A DNA stretch of 64,000 bases from Leucaena leucocephala. Lineage: Eukaryota > Streptophyta > Magnoliopsida > Fabales > Fabaceae. Where the stretch lies: the NCBI GenBank assembly GCA_037074615.1, contig CM073557.1:10866501-10930500 (forward strand). The letters run 5' to 3'. Under the pieces are notes generated by a model, which saw only the letters and a program-made list of their open reading frames with translations, was not told where the DNA came from and did no database searches. Every line of letters starts with the position of its first letter. The stretch's first letter is position 1. Position numbers and translations under genes: made by a program. Shown piece by piece: positions 11,758 through 24,200 of this stretch.

Positions 11758-13405
11758 TTGAGTCAGATTTTGGAGAGACTTACTGCCTTGGAATCTAACC
11801 AACAAAACCGTAAGCAACCTGTAGCCACTATTATGAAAAGAGATAATTTTTCTCACGCCTTGACTACCATTAGACGTACACATTTTAAGCACTGCTGGAT
11901 AGTCAACTCAGGGGCCTCAAATCACATGACTAATGTTAGGTCACTGTTTTCTACTTACACCATTGCTTAATCTCGAGTTTCTATTAAGCTAGCCAATGCA
12001 TCTGATGTTCCCATTGCTGGTATTGGTAGTATTAAAGTGTCTCCAATTCTTACTCTTCATGCGGTTTTGCATGTCCTGAATCTCAAATAAAACTTACTAT
12101 CTGTTAGTCAATTAGCTAAAGATGAAAGATGTCATGCTAATTTCTCTACTAAACATTGTGTTTTCTAGGACCTACTTACGGGGATGACGATTGGAGTTGC
12201 TAAGGAGTTTGAGAGCCTCTACTAGCTGGATGACTGTATCTCCACTTCCTGTAAAAAAGTGTCTCTCCCTAAAATTAGTGATTTAGAGTTATGGCACAAG
12301 AGATTAGGATATCCAAATTTTTAATATATGACTCAATTGTTTCCTTCTATCAGTTTTAATAAGAGTATTTCTCCATTTTATTGTGACTCTTGTGAGTGCG
12401 CCAAACATCATCGTACTTCTTTTTCTCATATCCGTTATCATTCATCCAAACCATTTCAAATCATTCATAGTGATCTTTGGTCCTTCTCGGGTTTCAAATA
12501 GTACAAACATAAAATGGTTCATTATTTTTATTGATAATTACCAAACCTTTATCAATTTTTATCACATGATTCAGACTTAGTTCAAAACAGATATATAGAT
12601 TCTTCACACTGATAATGGAACTGAAAATGTAAACTAATCCTTATCAACTTTTCTAAAGGGCCATGATATTGTGCATAAAAGTACTTGCCCCTATACCCCA
12701 TAACAGAATGGTATAGCTAAGAGGAGAAACTACCACAATAGAAGGGTATAGCTGAGAGGAGAACCTATTACATTCTTGAGAAAGCACATACCCTAATGTT
12801 TAGTAGTCATGTACCTAAATCCTATTGGGATGATGATGTCCTCACTGCCATCTTTCTCATTAATCGAAACCAAGTAAGCCTTTATCCTTCAAGACAGCAT
12901 TACAAGTCATACACAACCACTATAATATGCCTTACCTTGAAAACACACTACCTTTGTGGATTTTTGGGTGTACCACTTATGTTCATCTTCATCACACCTC
13001 AAAGCTTGATCCAAAGGCTATCTAATGTATCTTCTTAGGTTATTCGGGGTCCTAGAAAGGTTACAAGTTTTACGATCCCACTACCAATGCCTTTATATAA
13101 CCTGTGATGTCACCTTCCATGAATCCCTTCCTTTCTACACTCAGTCTTCTATGCAAGGGGAGAGTTGGCATGAACCACATCAGACTGAATGTAGTAAACC
13201 ACCTCAAACTGAACCTATGTTCATTGAGTATGATCCCAATTTCATGCTTGAGACTGAATCTCAAATGCTTCCTTCTAATGACTTTTCCAATGATATACCA
13301 AATATTGATGAGAGGAATACCAATCTAGGGGGATACACCAATGAATCTATTCAGATATACACCAGGAGACACAAGACAGGTAGAGCTCCTCCAAATACTA
13401 GTATA
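11758..13405 (+). pseudogene. Copia A protease and integrase remnant
   Basis: The protease motif is WIVNSGASNHMT at about 11896-11931; the catalytic Asp of DSGA is Asn here. The GAG-pre-integrase motif ELWHKRLGYPNF (about 12288) leads into zinc ligands CDSCECAKHHRTSF. The integrase core is badly broken, but QIIHSDLW, HTDNGTE, and a duplicated NGIA..RRN/AERR stretch (12710-12760) are readable. So is PKSYWDDDVLTAIFLINR. The last part (about 13025-13405) covers the C-terminal domain and the variable spacer before RT, ending TRRHKTGRAPPNTSIF. There are several frameshifts and stops. It may belong to copia A throughout, though a chimeric junction with B1 cannot be excluded. Confidence 0.8.
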
Positions 13406-13808
13406 TTCTAAGAGTCAAACCCAGAAGTAGTTTCAAGGGAAGTTAAGACTTAGGAAGACAAGACAAGTACAGAATGTGAAGGACACACTAGTTCAAGGGA
13501 GACACTAACAAATGGGGATAATTCTATACCAGGAGAAACACGATAGGTGATGCTACTCGAGTAAATAATGCACACCGAGAGTCTAAATCAAAGAAAAATC
13601 CTGAACCACCACAAGAACATAACGATGATCTTGATCTTCCAATCGTAAAAAGAAGATAGCACAGGTCATGTACTAGGCATCCTATAGAGAGGTTTGTTTT
13701 TTATCAGGCCTTATCTTCTGAACATTATGCTTATGTGTCTCACTTGATCAACTCATAATTCCATAAAGTATAAATGAGACACTTAAAAGCCCTTAATAAA
13801 GGAAAGCT

Positions 13809-14342
13809 ATGGTGGAAGAAATGATGGCACTAAAGGAGAATAAAACATGGGAAGTAGTTAAACAATTGAAAGGCAAGAAAATAATTGGATACAAATGGGT
13901 ATTCACCCTAAAGTACCTTGCAGATGAAAGTCTTAACAAATATAAAGCAAGACTGGCGGCTAAAGGTTTTTCTCAAGTCTATGGCATGGATTATAATGAT
14001 ACACTTACACCAGTAGCAAAATTAAATACCACCATAATCCTATTATCCCTTGCTACAAATGTGGGTTGGCTACTATATCAAGTGGATGTTAAGAATACAT
14101 CCTTAAATAAGGAGTTGAAGGAGAAAGTATACATGAAGATGCCTCTAGGATTTCTAGGAAAGAAAGAAGGTCAAGTGTGTAAACTGAAAAAATCACTATA
14201 TGGGTTGAAGCAGTCTCCACGAGCATGGTTTAAGAGATTCACCAGAATACTAAAAAAACAAGGCTATACACAGGGACAGAGTTATCACAATTTATTCTTT
14301 AGATGCGTGGGAACCTTGTGGGAAGATGAACAGGGCTCTTAA
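13809..14342 (+). pseudogene. Copia reverse transcriptase fragment (A/B1)
   Basis: A 177-residue open frame with clear copia RT. ALKENKTWEVV, IIGYKWVFTLKY and YKARLAAKGFSQVYGMDY come first, then PVAKLNTTIILLSLA and LLYQVDVKN, which holds a catalytic Asp. KLKKSLYGLKQSPRAWFKRF follows. The frame stops after NLFFRCVGTLWEDEQGS. The YVDD active-site segment is missing: the downstream piece resumes at RALNQKFQEKKLGKMKYFLG, so about 30-40 codons were deleted. This is one of the better preserved stretches, yet cannot be active. Confidence 0.88.
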
Positions 14343-14816
14343 CCAGAAATTTCAAGAGAAAAAACTGGGGAAGATGAAATATTTTTTAGGCATGGAAGTA
14401 GCCAGATCCGAAAAGGGAATTAGTATCTCGCAAAGAAAATACATATTAGATCTCCTAGAAGAAATAGGTATGATAGGTTGCAGACCTAGCGATACTCATA
14501 TTCGGGTTGATAAGATTAGAGATGATGAAGACCTAGGAAAGGAGGTAGATATGGGAAGATATCAATGAATGGTAGGGAAGCTAATTTACTTATCACATAT
14601 AAGGCTAAATATTGCTTATAGAGCCAGTGTTATGAGCCAACACTCATAACCCTAAATAGAAGCACATGAATAAAGTTTGCAAAATTCCCATATATCCAAA
14701 AGGTTCGTTGGTATGGGTTTACTATTCAAAAAATCTGACAAGAGGAATATGGAAATTCTCACAGATGCCGATTGGGCAGGGGATCAAGATGATAGAAGGT
14801 CAACCTCGAGCTATGC
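14343..14816 (+). pseudogene. Copia B1 RT thumb and RNase H, 5' part
   Basis: Continues pol with GKMKYFLGMEVARSEKGISI, SQRKYILDLLEEIGM and GKLIYLSHIRLNIAY. RNase H begins at ILTDADWAGDQDDRRSTSSY, where copia RNase H has its first acidic residue. The frame is cut at 14816 by a minus-strand LTR nest and resumes exactly at 20126 (SYA then TYV..GNLVTW), with tatgc duplicated at both edges. Confidence 0.85.
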
Positions 14817-15949
14817 TGAAATATCCTCATTTTCTTATGTCTTAGGGACCAAACGGTAGCATCTGAAACCACTTCTAAGTTCATTGAAGTGAAATTACAT
14901 AATCTAGAATTTTACTCTTAGCGAGTACTATTCACTGTATAAATTCTAGTGGAGTGACCTGACTTCGAAAAATCATAACTAATTTTGGAAAAATCAAAAT
15001 GGAGTAGTTCAAAGTGATACACAAAGATAACTTAATGCTCTTTAAGGGAAAAATAACTCGTTGACAACACCTTGACCAGGTTAATGTCAGTCAACGTCTG
15101 AAGTTTACTGTTCATCCAGCTTTTTCCTTGATTCCAGCATTTTCGTCCCAAAATTTGCACTATCCAATCCCTAGCTTCTCTTCATGCTTCTTCAGTCCTC
15201 TTCTAAAATACTTATCGGATTGGGATTATATGGAAGGGGATGAGATTTTTGGGGAAATATCAATAGCAAACGGAAATCATACAATGTATGCAACTATATG
15301 CTTGATGTTACTATATGTGTACTTAATGATCATGCTTGCATCATGATAACATATATGCTTCCATGTTACTTAGTTATAACATATGGCCATAGTATAAAAA
15401 GAAACAGAGCATTACTTAATAATACATGCTTCACATCATCAAGGTAAGAAAACATCACATAAAACATCCAAGTAGTATAAGTATACAAGTAGGTAAGTTT
15501 ACTACCTGGCGTGTAGTCTTTCCTTCCTGCTCCTAGCCTTGTCTCTAAGGTCCATTCTTTTCATAAGTTAGAGCCTATACATAGCATAATAATATCTTTA
15601 TTATTATCCAATATAGCTCTACTTACCTCATGCTTAACTAGGGGTAATATCCTTACTCTGACATTTCCCTAACTTTCTTTCTATCTTTAGCTACCTTTAT
15701 TAATAGAGATATTTCTCTATTCTAACTATTAAGAGCAATCCTCTACTTTATTAGAGCAGGGACTAGATAACTTACTTACCTCATTCCTAAGCTCTGCACA
15801 ATCCCTAAGCTCCTTGGACTGCTCCTGGCTCTGCCAGAACTCCTTCATTTCTTTCTCTTCCTTCCTTTCTTTCTCTCTTTCTCTTTTCTCTCTTCTTTCT
15901 CTTCTTTATGCCATGCTTGGTCATGGCTTTCCTTGAGGGATGGGTGGCC

Positions 15950-15957
15950 TATTTATA
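15950..15957 (-). promoter_or_regulatory. TATA box of outer minus-strand LTR
   Basis: TATTTATA on the plus strand is TATAAATA on the minus strand, at the position matching the other G LTR promoters. Confidence 0.5.
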
Positions 15958-16142
15958 GGTGAGTGGAGGTGGAATGAATGGCTCAGATCAAATTGTGATG
16001 AATGGCCTATATCGCTTAGCTTCCTCAAGAAGCTTCTCTTGCATCATCACGATGACATCACCCCTCCTTGATGAGTCACCAATATGACATCATCCAAGGA
16101 CACCTCAGGGGGTATGTGAAACAATTGGTGGGGCCCTTGGGA

Positions 16143-19100
16143 TATAACATCCTTACTTTTATATGTCTTAGGGACCATTCAGTAGCATTTAGAACCACTT
16201 ACAAGACCTTGCAAGCCCATTAGCCAAATCTGGAATTTTACTCTTTCTTGGGTTACTGTTCATATGGTATTCTAGATTACGCAATGAACTTCAAAAACTC
16301 ATAATTAATTCCACAAAACTCGAAATGAAGTGGTTCAAAAATCTACATGAAGATAACATCTTGAAAGTTAAGGGAAAAATAATTTCCAGACCAAATTATT
16401 AGCCAATCGATACAGTTTATTCGTTGAAATTTACTGTTTATTTGGTCAAAAACTCTGGAAATAGTTTCTGGTTCCTTATTTTGGAAATTCATTTCTCTTG
16501 ATATACACATCCAAATGAAACGTTCTACCTATGCACTTAAATATATGGATGTGTACTACATGCTCATAAAATTTCTTGAAATAATTCCTTCATTTACTAG
16601 GTCAGACTGAAGCCACAACAAAACTGCTTCAGGACCTAGTTTTTCACCATTTCAGTTTCCTTTCTTTCACTTTCCATAATTGTTCCAGCATATATAAATC
16701 ATCTCTTTTGCTTTTTCTGAATTTATATACATCATGGGGTTATACAATAATTGTTTCATACAATCTCATCACATAAATAGATACTTTACATGGCCTTAAC
16801 ATACATGGAAAGTACATAGCATATGCTAACATCTTAAATACTTCACTTTTCTTCTTCCATGCTTTAACTCTTCTCCATGCATACATTATCCATCATGCTT
16901 GACCTAAATTGGTTGGTTATGGGAGAGTGAGATTCTAGGGAGTCTCAGTAGCAAACATTACCACTTAAATATACAAGATGGATGCTAATGCATGATATGT
17001 AATTTCATTAACTTTCTTTGATTAGTGACATGCCATCATGCTATATAGTTTTACATAATGTGCATGGCCATGGAAACATATTACTCACAATACATTCAAC
17101 ATCATTTATCATGTCACAACATCATTCAAAGAACATATACATGTTAACACATAAGCATACCACATCAAGCACATAAAGAGGTAAGTTCACTACCTTGCAC
17201 TTAAGCTTTTCTCTTGACCTTTAGCCCTTGCTCCCTAGCTTTCCAACCATGAAGCCTTTATGTCCATCACTTCCCAACATCTTCTTGGATGTTTTATGGT
17301 CCTAAACACATTCATATTCATCACATAACTCATTAGGACTCATGAACTCCAACCATGTTCAAGACTAACTTTGTTACACTCTTTATTGTCATAACTTTCT
17401 CTAATTTTCACTAATCCACTTGGATCTTGAACCAATTGATGTCTTGACTTTTCCCTACATAATTTCATCTTTTGAATCCATTTATGAGCTTATAATCATG
17501 AAATTCCAGCTCTTTCATGGCCTGCTGTACAGAACTGAACATAAGCATACAATTCTTTCAAAAATTCTCATTTTGATTCTAACGCTTCCCATACTTGTTT
17601 CTCCACTTTACCCCACACAACTTTTTATTTTAAAACCATTGGAACCATCAAAATCATGAAATTCCAATCACTGTTCATGCAAGTGAATAGTACCATAAGG
17701 AATCTCAAAGACTACAACCTTGAGATTTTAATGTTTCCAAGGTTCAAAACCTTTCCATCCTACACAAAATCATCATACAAACTCAATGGAAGCATTAAAT
17801 TATTGAAATTCAATTTCCTTCCCTCATGAACAGTGCAGACCAAACAGGGAACACCATGGCAAAGTCAAGAATATCAATTTGATTCAACAACCAACCACTT
17901 AACTAGCTTGTTTAAGCTTCAATCATATGGTTCTAACTTTAATTTCTTCTTTCCCCTTTCCTTTAAGGTCTTTGGGAAGCACCACCCCTTAGAAAACTCA
18001 ACTTTTCTCCCATTAAAACCCTAAGTTTAAGCTCCCAAATAAAAGGAAAATAAGCTAGGATAGATTGCTTACCTTTAATCTCTAGCTTGCTTGAACTTTG
18101 GAACCTTGAATCTTCTTTGTCTTGGCTTGAGTTTTCATTTTGCAAGAGTCTCCCCAAGGGTTCTTTGCTCACGGTTTGGCTGCAGAATTGAGGGGCTATT
18201 TGATCTAATGGCTCATATTTGTTCTTACATCAAGCTTCCTCTCCAAGACAACTTGAGATAAATCCACATGACAAAAATATTCTCCTCCCCCTTGTCTTGT
18301 ACGCCAAGTGTGTGGGTGTGTGGGTCCCACCATGTGCAAGCCATAATTCACACTTTATCCCTTTTTTTTCTTTTCAAAAATTCATAAATTATTCCTTATT
18401 GGACTTGGGCTCCAAGATAACTCTTGGGACTTAATGGGCTTCCCTAGCACGAAATTTTGGGCTGTCATAGGCCTTCCTTGGGTCCAATAGCTAATTGACA
18501 CAAATCCCAAGGTACTTTCCTTATACCGATATTCTTAAAATATACTGATTTTGAAATAAATGCTAGACACCTCTTTTAATGGTTCTAACATTTTTAGAAA
18601 TTCATTCTAATATAAAATAAATTTCCTGTAAATTCTCATAATTTTCTAAGACCCAGAATACCATCTTATAGGGCATTATCGTCTTTTAAAACATCATCAG
18701 ACTATTTACTGGCTCTAATTAATCATCTTTATACCATCTTACATATTTTTGGCCTGTCCAGAATGACCAGAATACCCTCCATCCATCACTAGTACAATAG
18801 GTCATCTAAGGGCATTTTCGTAATTTTGCACTTTTTCTGGACTGCTCTAGACTCTCGCCCACATAACTGTCTCACTACTTTACTGGGCTCACTATGGCGC
18901 CATTTGGGCCTTGGTATAGGCTCCTTAGCCTCATTACCTTTATGGCACAATTCACAATAAATCTCACCCGATCCTATTTATCGGGTATTTTATTTAACTG
19001 TAAAATCCCGTAAGGCTTCTACATGATTCCTTTTCTGACTCTGTCAATTTTATAAATTCTTATATTAAATATGGGAATTTCCTATAATATCCCATCTAAT

Positions 19101-19540
19101 TTTGATGTATGAAGAATACTGTAATAATTCTTATGACTTCATAAATCTATATCAATTAATCAAGACCTCAAATCAAAATTCTGTGTTGCGTTAAACTGAC
19201 CGGAATAATTTTGTCTATCTACTAGTAAAATTTGAGTCTGATATGATTCTGAGCATTTTTGGCCTGTTTTGGCTCAACTTTTCCATAATTACATTTAGAT
19301 CACTAACTTTTTACTTGATTACATTTAAGTCCCTAAACTTTTAGAAATCACCACTTTTGCCCCAACATTTATTTATACTTTAACTTTTGGCCTTTCACCT
19401 TTTCCAATTTTTGTTTAGGTCCTTCTCTTTCTTCAAGACTTATCTAACTTTTATTATTTCTTCTGATCTTCGCCATAACCCTTTCCAAACCTCTTTCCAC
19501 TATCATTATTATATAGATAGGGAAAAATTAGGATGTGACA
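16143..19540 (-). mobile_element. Family G solo LTR nested inside the outer LTR
   Basis: A 3.4-kb LTR read on the minus strand from TGTCACATCCTAATTTTT (19540) to ..AAGTAAGGATGTTATA (16143). The terminal CA has become TA, a C-to-T change. TSD tggga is exact at 16138-16142 and 19541-19545. It has no ORF worth calling; several 60-80 residue frames inside it are accidental and recur at the same place in other copies. The promoter TATA region is deleted in this copy (near 18190), unlike its relatives. Confidence 0.9.
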
Positions 19541-20125
19541 TGGGACACCTCACTAGCTGACTCAGCCTCTCCAAAGAATTCCAGAGCCTTTTCCTGGAAT
19601 GAGCAGCCGAGATTATGCCATGTGTCCTCTTTACTTTTTCTCCTTTTTCTAATCTCATGACGTGTGTCCTTAACTTTTCTTCTTTTCTTGTAATAATGCC
19701 ATGTGGAGCCTTGTGGGTCCCATGAGGAGACCTTTCATGCCACGTCATGGTCTAAAGTCATATCTGATCACTTTTTCCAGTTCCATCCTTAACCGGGTAA
19801 CTTTACTTTATGGAAAAGCACTAAAATATTACTTTAATGCTTCTTAAGCTCCATAATCCTTGGGCCTACGTTTTTTGGGCTTTTGGATTGCTCTCTTGGG
19901 TTTCTAACTAAGCCCAAGTACTCTGGTGGCTCAGTTCCCAAGAAACACCTCTTACTTCTTTATGCCCACAGGGACTTTCACTATTTTCCTATTTTTTCAC
20001 TTTCTTGCAGTTTAGTCCCTAAACATTATCTGTATACTTCTGGGACTCTTGCATTATAGGGTCTAGTAGCCTACCTTTTTTATGCTACATACTAGGCTTC
20101 TAGGCGTAAAAATTGGGATATGACA

Positions 20126-20455
20126 TATGCCACCTATGTGTAGGGGAATTTAGTCACATGGGGTAGTAAAAAGCAAAGTATGGTTGCCAAAAGCAGTGAC
20201 AATGGGACTCAAACTTTATTCAAACAATATGGTAGCAATAAATATATCACACAATCCAATCAGCATGACAGAACAAAACATGTTGAAATAAACAAACATT
20301 TCATAAGAGAGAAGGTTGATGCTAGGACAATGGAACTCAAACACATCCCCTCCAAAGCACATACAGTAGATATGCTCACAAAAGGGTTAACTAGAGATAA
20401 ATTTGAATACCTACTTGGTAAATTGGACATAATCAATATTTATGCTCCAACTTGA
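20126..20455 (+). pseudogene. Copia B1 RNase H, 3' part
   Basis: Resumes pol after the LTR nest: TYV, a stop, GNLVTWGSKKQSMVAKSS. Then NQHDRTKHVEINKHFIREKV, ELKHIPSKAHTVDMLTKGLT and DKFEYLLGKLDIINIYAPT end at the stop codon. This is the normal copia C-terminus, including the conserved DRTKHVEI block. From 20180 it is an open 91-codon frame. The polypurine tract and an LTR follow. Confidence 0.88.
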
Positions 20456-20462
20456 GGGGGAG
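20451..20462 (+). other. Polypurine tract of copia B1
   Basis: CTTGAGGGGGAG overlaps the pol stop and directly precedes the LTR start, the same arrangement as in copia E and A. Confidence 0.7.
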
Positions 20463-20720
20463 TATAGGATATACTATATTAATTAGAGATATTACAATTA
20501 ATTAGAATTCATCATATTTGATTATGGGTGAGTAATTAGGAATGATTATAGGGATTAAACCATTAAATGTATTCCATGACTCATTCTCTTTGTATCCCAT
20601 ATTATACTCCCCAAAGATGTCTATATGTTTATATATATGTATATGCAAAATAGAGAAATATAGAAGAACAATTACCTTCATTCTTCCTTGTTCTGACGAG
20701 TATTCTCATATTACAATCCA
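20463..20720 (+). mobile_element. 3' LTR of copia B1
   Basis: 258 bases from TATAGGATATACTATATT (TG changed to TA) to ..TTACAATCCA. It shares order and many blocks with the minus-strand LTR at 25194-25440, but identity is clearly below that of a young pair. It is joined without spacer to an inverted copia RT codon run at 20721, not to host DNA. Confidence 0.7.
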
Positions 20721-20990
20721 ATACTTCTTCCTTCAATTCCCTATTTAAGAATGTATTCTTGACATATATCTGATGTAATATCCAATCTAGAATGGCAGCA
20801 AGCAATAATAATACTCTGATAGTATTTAACTTTGCTACAGGTGCAAATGTCTCATTGTAATCCATACCATAGATTTAAGTAAAGCCCTTAGCCACCAGTC
20901 TTACTTTATATTTGTCCAGACTTGAGTAGAGCCTCATTTATATTTACAAGTATTCTTAATTGATCAAAGTAAGAGATAAAAGTGTGATGT
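20721..20990 (-). pseudogene. Copia B2 reverse transcriptase N-terminal fragment (minus strand)
   Basis: On the minus strand: YKVRLVAKGF, then YGMDYNETFAPVAKLNTIRV, LLLLAAILDWILHQIYVKN, and FLNRELKEEV. The last codon meets the LTR at 20720. The rest of RT and RNase H of this element is missing here. The catalytic Asp in QVDVKN is replaced by Tyr (QIYVKN). It lies in head-on orientation to B1. Confidence 0.83.
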
Positions 20991-20999
20991 TTAGATGAT

Positions 21000-21741
21000 A
21001 AAGCCTAATAAAGGACAAACCTCTCGATAGGATGTTTGGTACATGACTTGCATTATTTTCTCACTGCTAATGAAAGATCAAGATCATTGTTTTCAACTTG
21101 CAATTGTTCAGTACTTGTACCTACTTCAGACCCTTGGTGCTAGTCATTCACTTGAGGAGCATTACTTGTCATGTTTCTACAGATATAGACTTGGCCCACT
21201 TGTTAGTGTCTCCCCATAAACTAGTGTGGCCTTCAACTTCCTTAAGTTCCTCATGTGTTAGGATGTCAAGTGTATAAATCCTATCAAGGTTTTAGTGGAG
21301 GTATAGTGATTGTGTTCAAGTTCAGCTTGAGGTTTATGAGCATCACTCTAAGTCTCCCCTGAACTGAGGTATAGAAAATGATGGTTTCATGAAAAGTGAC
21401 ATCTCAAATAACATAAAGACGTTTGGACAAGGGGTCAAAGCATTTGTATCCTATTTTAGTACCAACAGATCATAGGAAAAGATACTTGATGGCCTTAGGG
21501 CAAGTTTAGAGATATGGTGGATATTAACAAAGGTAGTACATCCAAAAACCCTAAGGGGAAGAGTGTTTTCGAGGTAAGGGAGATGTATGTAATTTTGAAG
21601 CACCTACAATATGGAATACTTGAAAAATAGGTGGTGTGATGTTTTGTGAGTTCACAAGCATCACAAGTGAAATTTGAAATTTTATTAGAGCAAATTGAAG
21701 GACACATCTTACACATATATTGAAAGTTTGGATGTCCTAGT
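21000..21741 (-). pseudogene. Copia B2 integrase ends (minus strand), core deleted
   Basis: From right to left on the minus strand: LGHPNFQYM (21720-21741), then zinc-binding CDACELTKHHTTYFSSIPY. The text then jumps to the capsid-proximal end of integrase with SKTLFPLRVFGCTTFVNIH-like sequence and a DVTFHET motif near 21385-21410. A decayed spacer runs to RT. The DDE catalytic core between SSIPY and SKTLFP is absent, a deletion of several hundred bases. With the piece right of 23644 it restores ELWQEILGHPNF across the D solo LTR. Confidence 0.78.
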
Positions 21742-22427
21742 TGTTGGAAATTGTGCCCTAGGGGCCAATCATTGTCTTGTGAACATTATTGATTTATGAA
21801 TTTATTAATTGAGTTATCATATTATTTGCATGTTTACTATGATGACCATCCTTGGATAATTCATGATATTATCCTAAATGTCCCTGGTCGATCATCTATG
21901 TGGGAGCACAGATGAAATAAGACCAGTATGACTTTGAAGATGTATAGAGATATAAATCAAAGTCATAAGCACATGTAAGAGTACATGGTGTTGGACTGAC
22001 CCGCTATGAGAGAACTGCATGGGTAACGTCATAAGCTTCTCTCATATACAAACCATGTCAATATGCCCTTTGACCTGAGATCATCATGGATTCCTACATG
22101 ACAAAACGCTCAGCTTTGACCTAGTCAAAAGTCACTTTTGACCGAGTGATCATAAAGACTATGTTCGGGCTTAGTGGTTTTTCATGCGGAGGAATGTGAA
22201 TGGTCAAGATGGAATTTGTCCCTCACATTCGTGGAGAGATATTACTGGGCCCCTCGATGAGTGAGTCTGAGAAATGTATGGCCATACTGTAATGGAAAGG
22301 TAGTTCCATTTCTATAGTCAGACTACTCAGGGATCGAGAAAGTAACGGTCGGGAATAGGAGGATGACATTATCCATGCCTCATCCATGACCAAAATATCG
22401 CGTGACAGAAGGGACATGATATGGTTG

Positions 22428-22434
22428 TATAAAA
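22428..22434 (+). promoter_or_regulatory. TATA box of family D LTR
   Basis: TATAAAA in GGTTGTATAAAAGGTTAC, present at the same offset in the second D LTR (33734). Confidence 0.5.
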
Positions 22435-22719
22435 GGTTACATCGTTTAACGATCCTCATATGATTTGGGTAGTCGTTATGTCTTGCTAGAGACCGCTTGC
22501 GACTTGTGGGCTAGTATAACAAATGGCCCACTGCCAACTTCATATGGGCCTACAGGGTCGCACACAAAATAGCCCAACACGAGCTATGGTGTCCAGATTC
22601 ATTGAATCTAAGACATGTCTAGATTCAATGAATGATCCAGGGTGGATATATATATTTATTTATATTTATATTCGTATATATATAAATTCGTATATATATT
22701 ATATATATGAGATATATGA

Positions 22720-22990
22720 GATTTAATTTATAAGGATAAATTAAATCTCTATCACGTTTGAAATTCGAAATTCAAATTGATAGGATATCTCATATAAGAG
22801 ATATTTATAAGATTTAATTTATAAGGATAAATTAAATCTCTATCACGTTTGAAATTCGAAATTCAAATTGATAGGATATCTCATGTAAGAGATATTTATA
22901 AAATTTAATTTATAAGGATAAATTAAATCCCTATCACGTTTGAATTTGAAATTCAAATTGATAGGATATCTCAAATTTGATTTATGGGAA
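22720..22990. repeat. 91-base tandem repeat in D LTR
   Basis: Three units starting at 22720, 22811 and 22902. Each contains TTTATAAGGATAAATTAAAT, ATCACGTTTGAA and GATAGGATATCTCA, followed by a short inverted repeat (TCTCATATAAGAGA). The third unit is partial and diverged at its end. Confidence 0.85.
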
Positions 22991-23643
22991 TAAATCAAAT
23001 ATAACTCAGTCTCATCTTTATTTAAAGTTAAATAAATAGGTAATTAAATCTGTGGGACGGATTTAATATTATTTTATTTAATTAGTTTCTTATAAAATTA
23101 TACAATATATGATATTGTATCAATTCGGAATTAATATAAGATTAACTCCAAAATCCAATTAGGTTAAGTGGAAAAACGCATAGCATCCTCTATATCTGAT
23201 TGGAGGAGCTACGTTTGAATACAATACAGAACACAAAAGGCCGAACGGAATCTGCAAAAGGTTTGCAGACAAGAAACTGCCGAAATAGAGATGGAGACTT
23301 GTGAAAGCCTTGGAGGGATAGGAGACGCTAGCACGTCGTTCGTGGTTGGAACGCTGTTCGTGTGGATACCAGTAGAGGAAGCCGACCTGAGGCGTCGACT
23401 TCTTGTGATCGGAAAGAGACCACCGTCCGCGGAGAGAATCTGTGAAGGTCGCTGAGGAACACTCCGTCGATTTCTTGCGATCAGAAAGAGATCACCACCC
23501 ACGTAGAGAAGCTGTGAAATTCGCTGAGCAACACTAAGGGTAATGATTCTTTCCACTTGACTTAAACACATACGGCAGATCCTGGCAAGGAATGGAAAAT
23601 TTTTAAAGTTTATTTCCGCTGCGTGTCTTCTAATTCCTTACAC

Positions 23644-24200
23644 TAATATCTCTTGCCATAACTCTAATTCACTAGCTGTAGCGATAAAAATGGTATTACA
23701 TACATGAGGTACTGGAACATTACAATTATCTAGGTAATAAAGTCCATCAAGCTTCTTAACAACATCAATCGTCATCCCCATGAGTAGATCCTGAAAAATA
23801 TAGTATGTAGCAAAAAAATTAGCATGGCATCTTGCATCCCTAGTCAGTTAACTTACAGATAATAAATTACACTATAGCTTTGGAACATGTAATAAATTAT
23901 GTAGTGTTGGAGTAGCAGAAACTTTTATGGTACCACTAGCAGCAACCAGAGAGAGTCAGAGACATTAGTAATTTTAACTGAGATGAGATTTAGCAGGGGT
24001 ATATGTGGAAAAATATGACAATATTAGTTACATGAGCAAAGGCTACTGAGTTTGTTATCCAACAAGGGCTAGTATGCTTATCTTTAATGGTAGTAACGGC
24101 TTTAAATAAATTACCTCGTTGCCCTATAGTTGCTATTGGTTGCTTATGAGCCTATTTTTCAAGTGTTACCAACATGTCCATAATTATGGATAATGGATCT
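23644..24200 (-). pseudogene. Copia B2 protease and GAG-pre-integrase region (minus strand)
   Basis: Minus-strand text includes GMTIDVVKKLDGLYYLDN, then FIATASELELWQEIL running into the D LTR. Further 5' a protease-like WITNSVAFAHVTN sits near 24035-24075. It stands where copia has WIIDSGATDHM, so the catalytic DSG is lost. Many stops and frameshifts separate the pieces. Confidence 0.7.

Larger units (their letters stand above)
14817..20125 (-). mobile_element. Outer minus-strand LTR (G-related subfamily, about 1.9 kb) containing a nested LTR
   Basis: On the minus strand the LTR begins TGTCATATCCCAATTTTT (20125 leftwards) and ends ..GGATATTTCA at 14817. Target duplication tatgc is exact at 14812-14816 and 20126-20130, and removing the insert restores the copia RNase H frame. 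Without the nested LTR (16143-19540 plus one TSD copy) it is about 1.9 kb. Its 3' 1.3 kb resembles family G, but the 19546-20125 part differs from other G copies, so it is a separate subfamily. It contains an inverted TATA box at 15950-15957. No internal domain remains, so it is a solo LTR. Confidence 0.85.
21742..23643 (+). mobile_element. Solo LTR of family D (copia-type) in copia B2
   Basis: 1.9 kb from TGTTGGAAATTGTGCCCTAG to ..TTCTAATTCCTTACA. It is very like the copy at 33048-34911; most visible differences are transitions. Flanks ctagt (21737-21741) and ctaat (23644-23648) are a TSD with one transition. Removing it restores the B2 reading frame. It includes a TATAAAA box at 22428 and a 91-base tandem array at 22720-22990. 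The minus-strand 120-residue frame near 23209-23571 is accidental LTR sequence. Confidence 0.85.

Noticed and set aside
23209..23571. 120-residue minus-strand open frame
   Set aside because: It lies inside a solo LTR of family D, and the frame is not kept in the second copy; no domain is seen.
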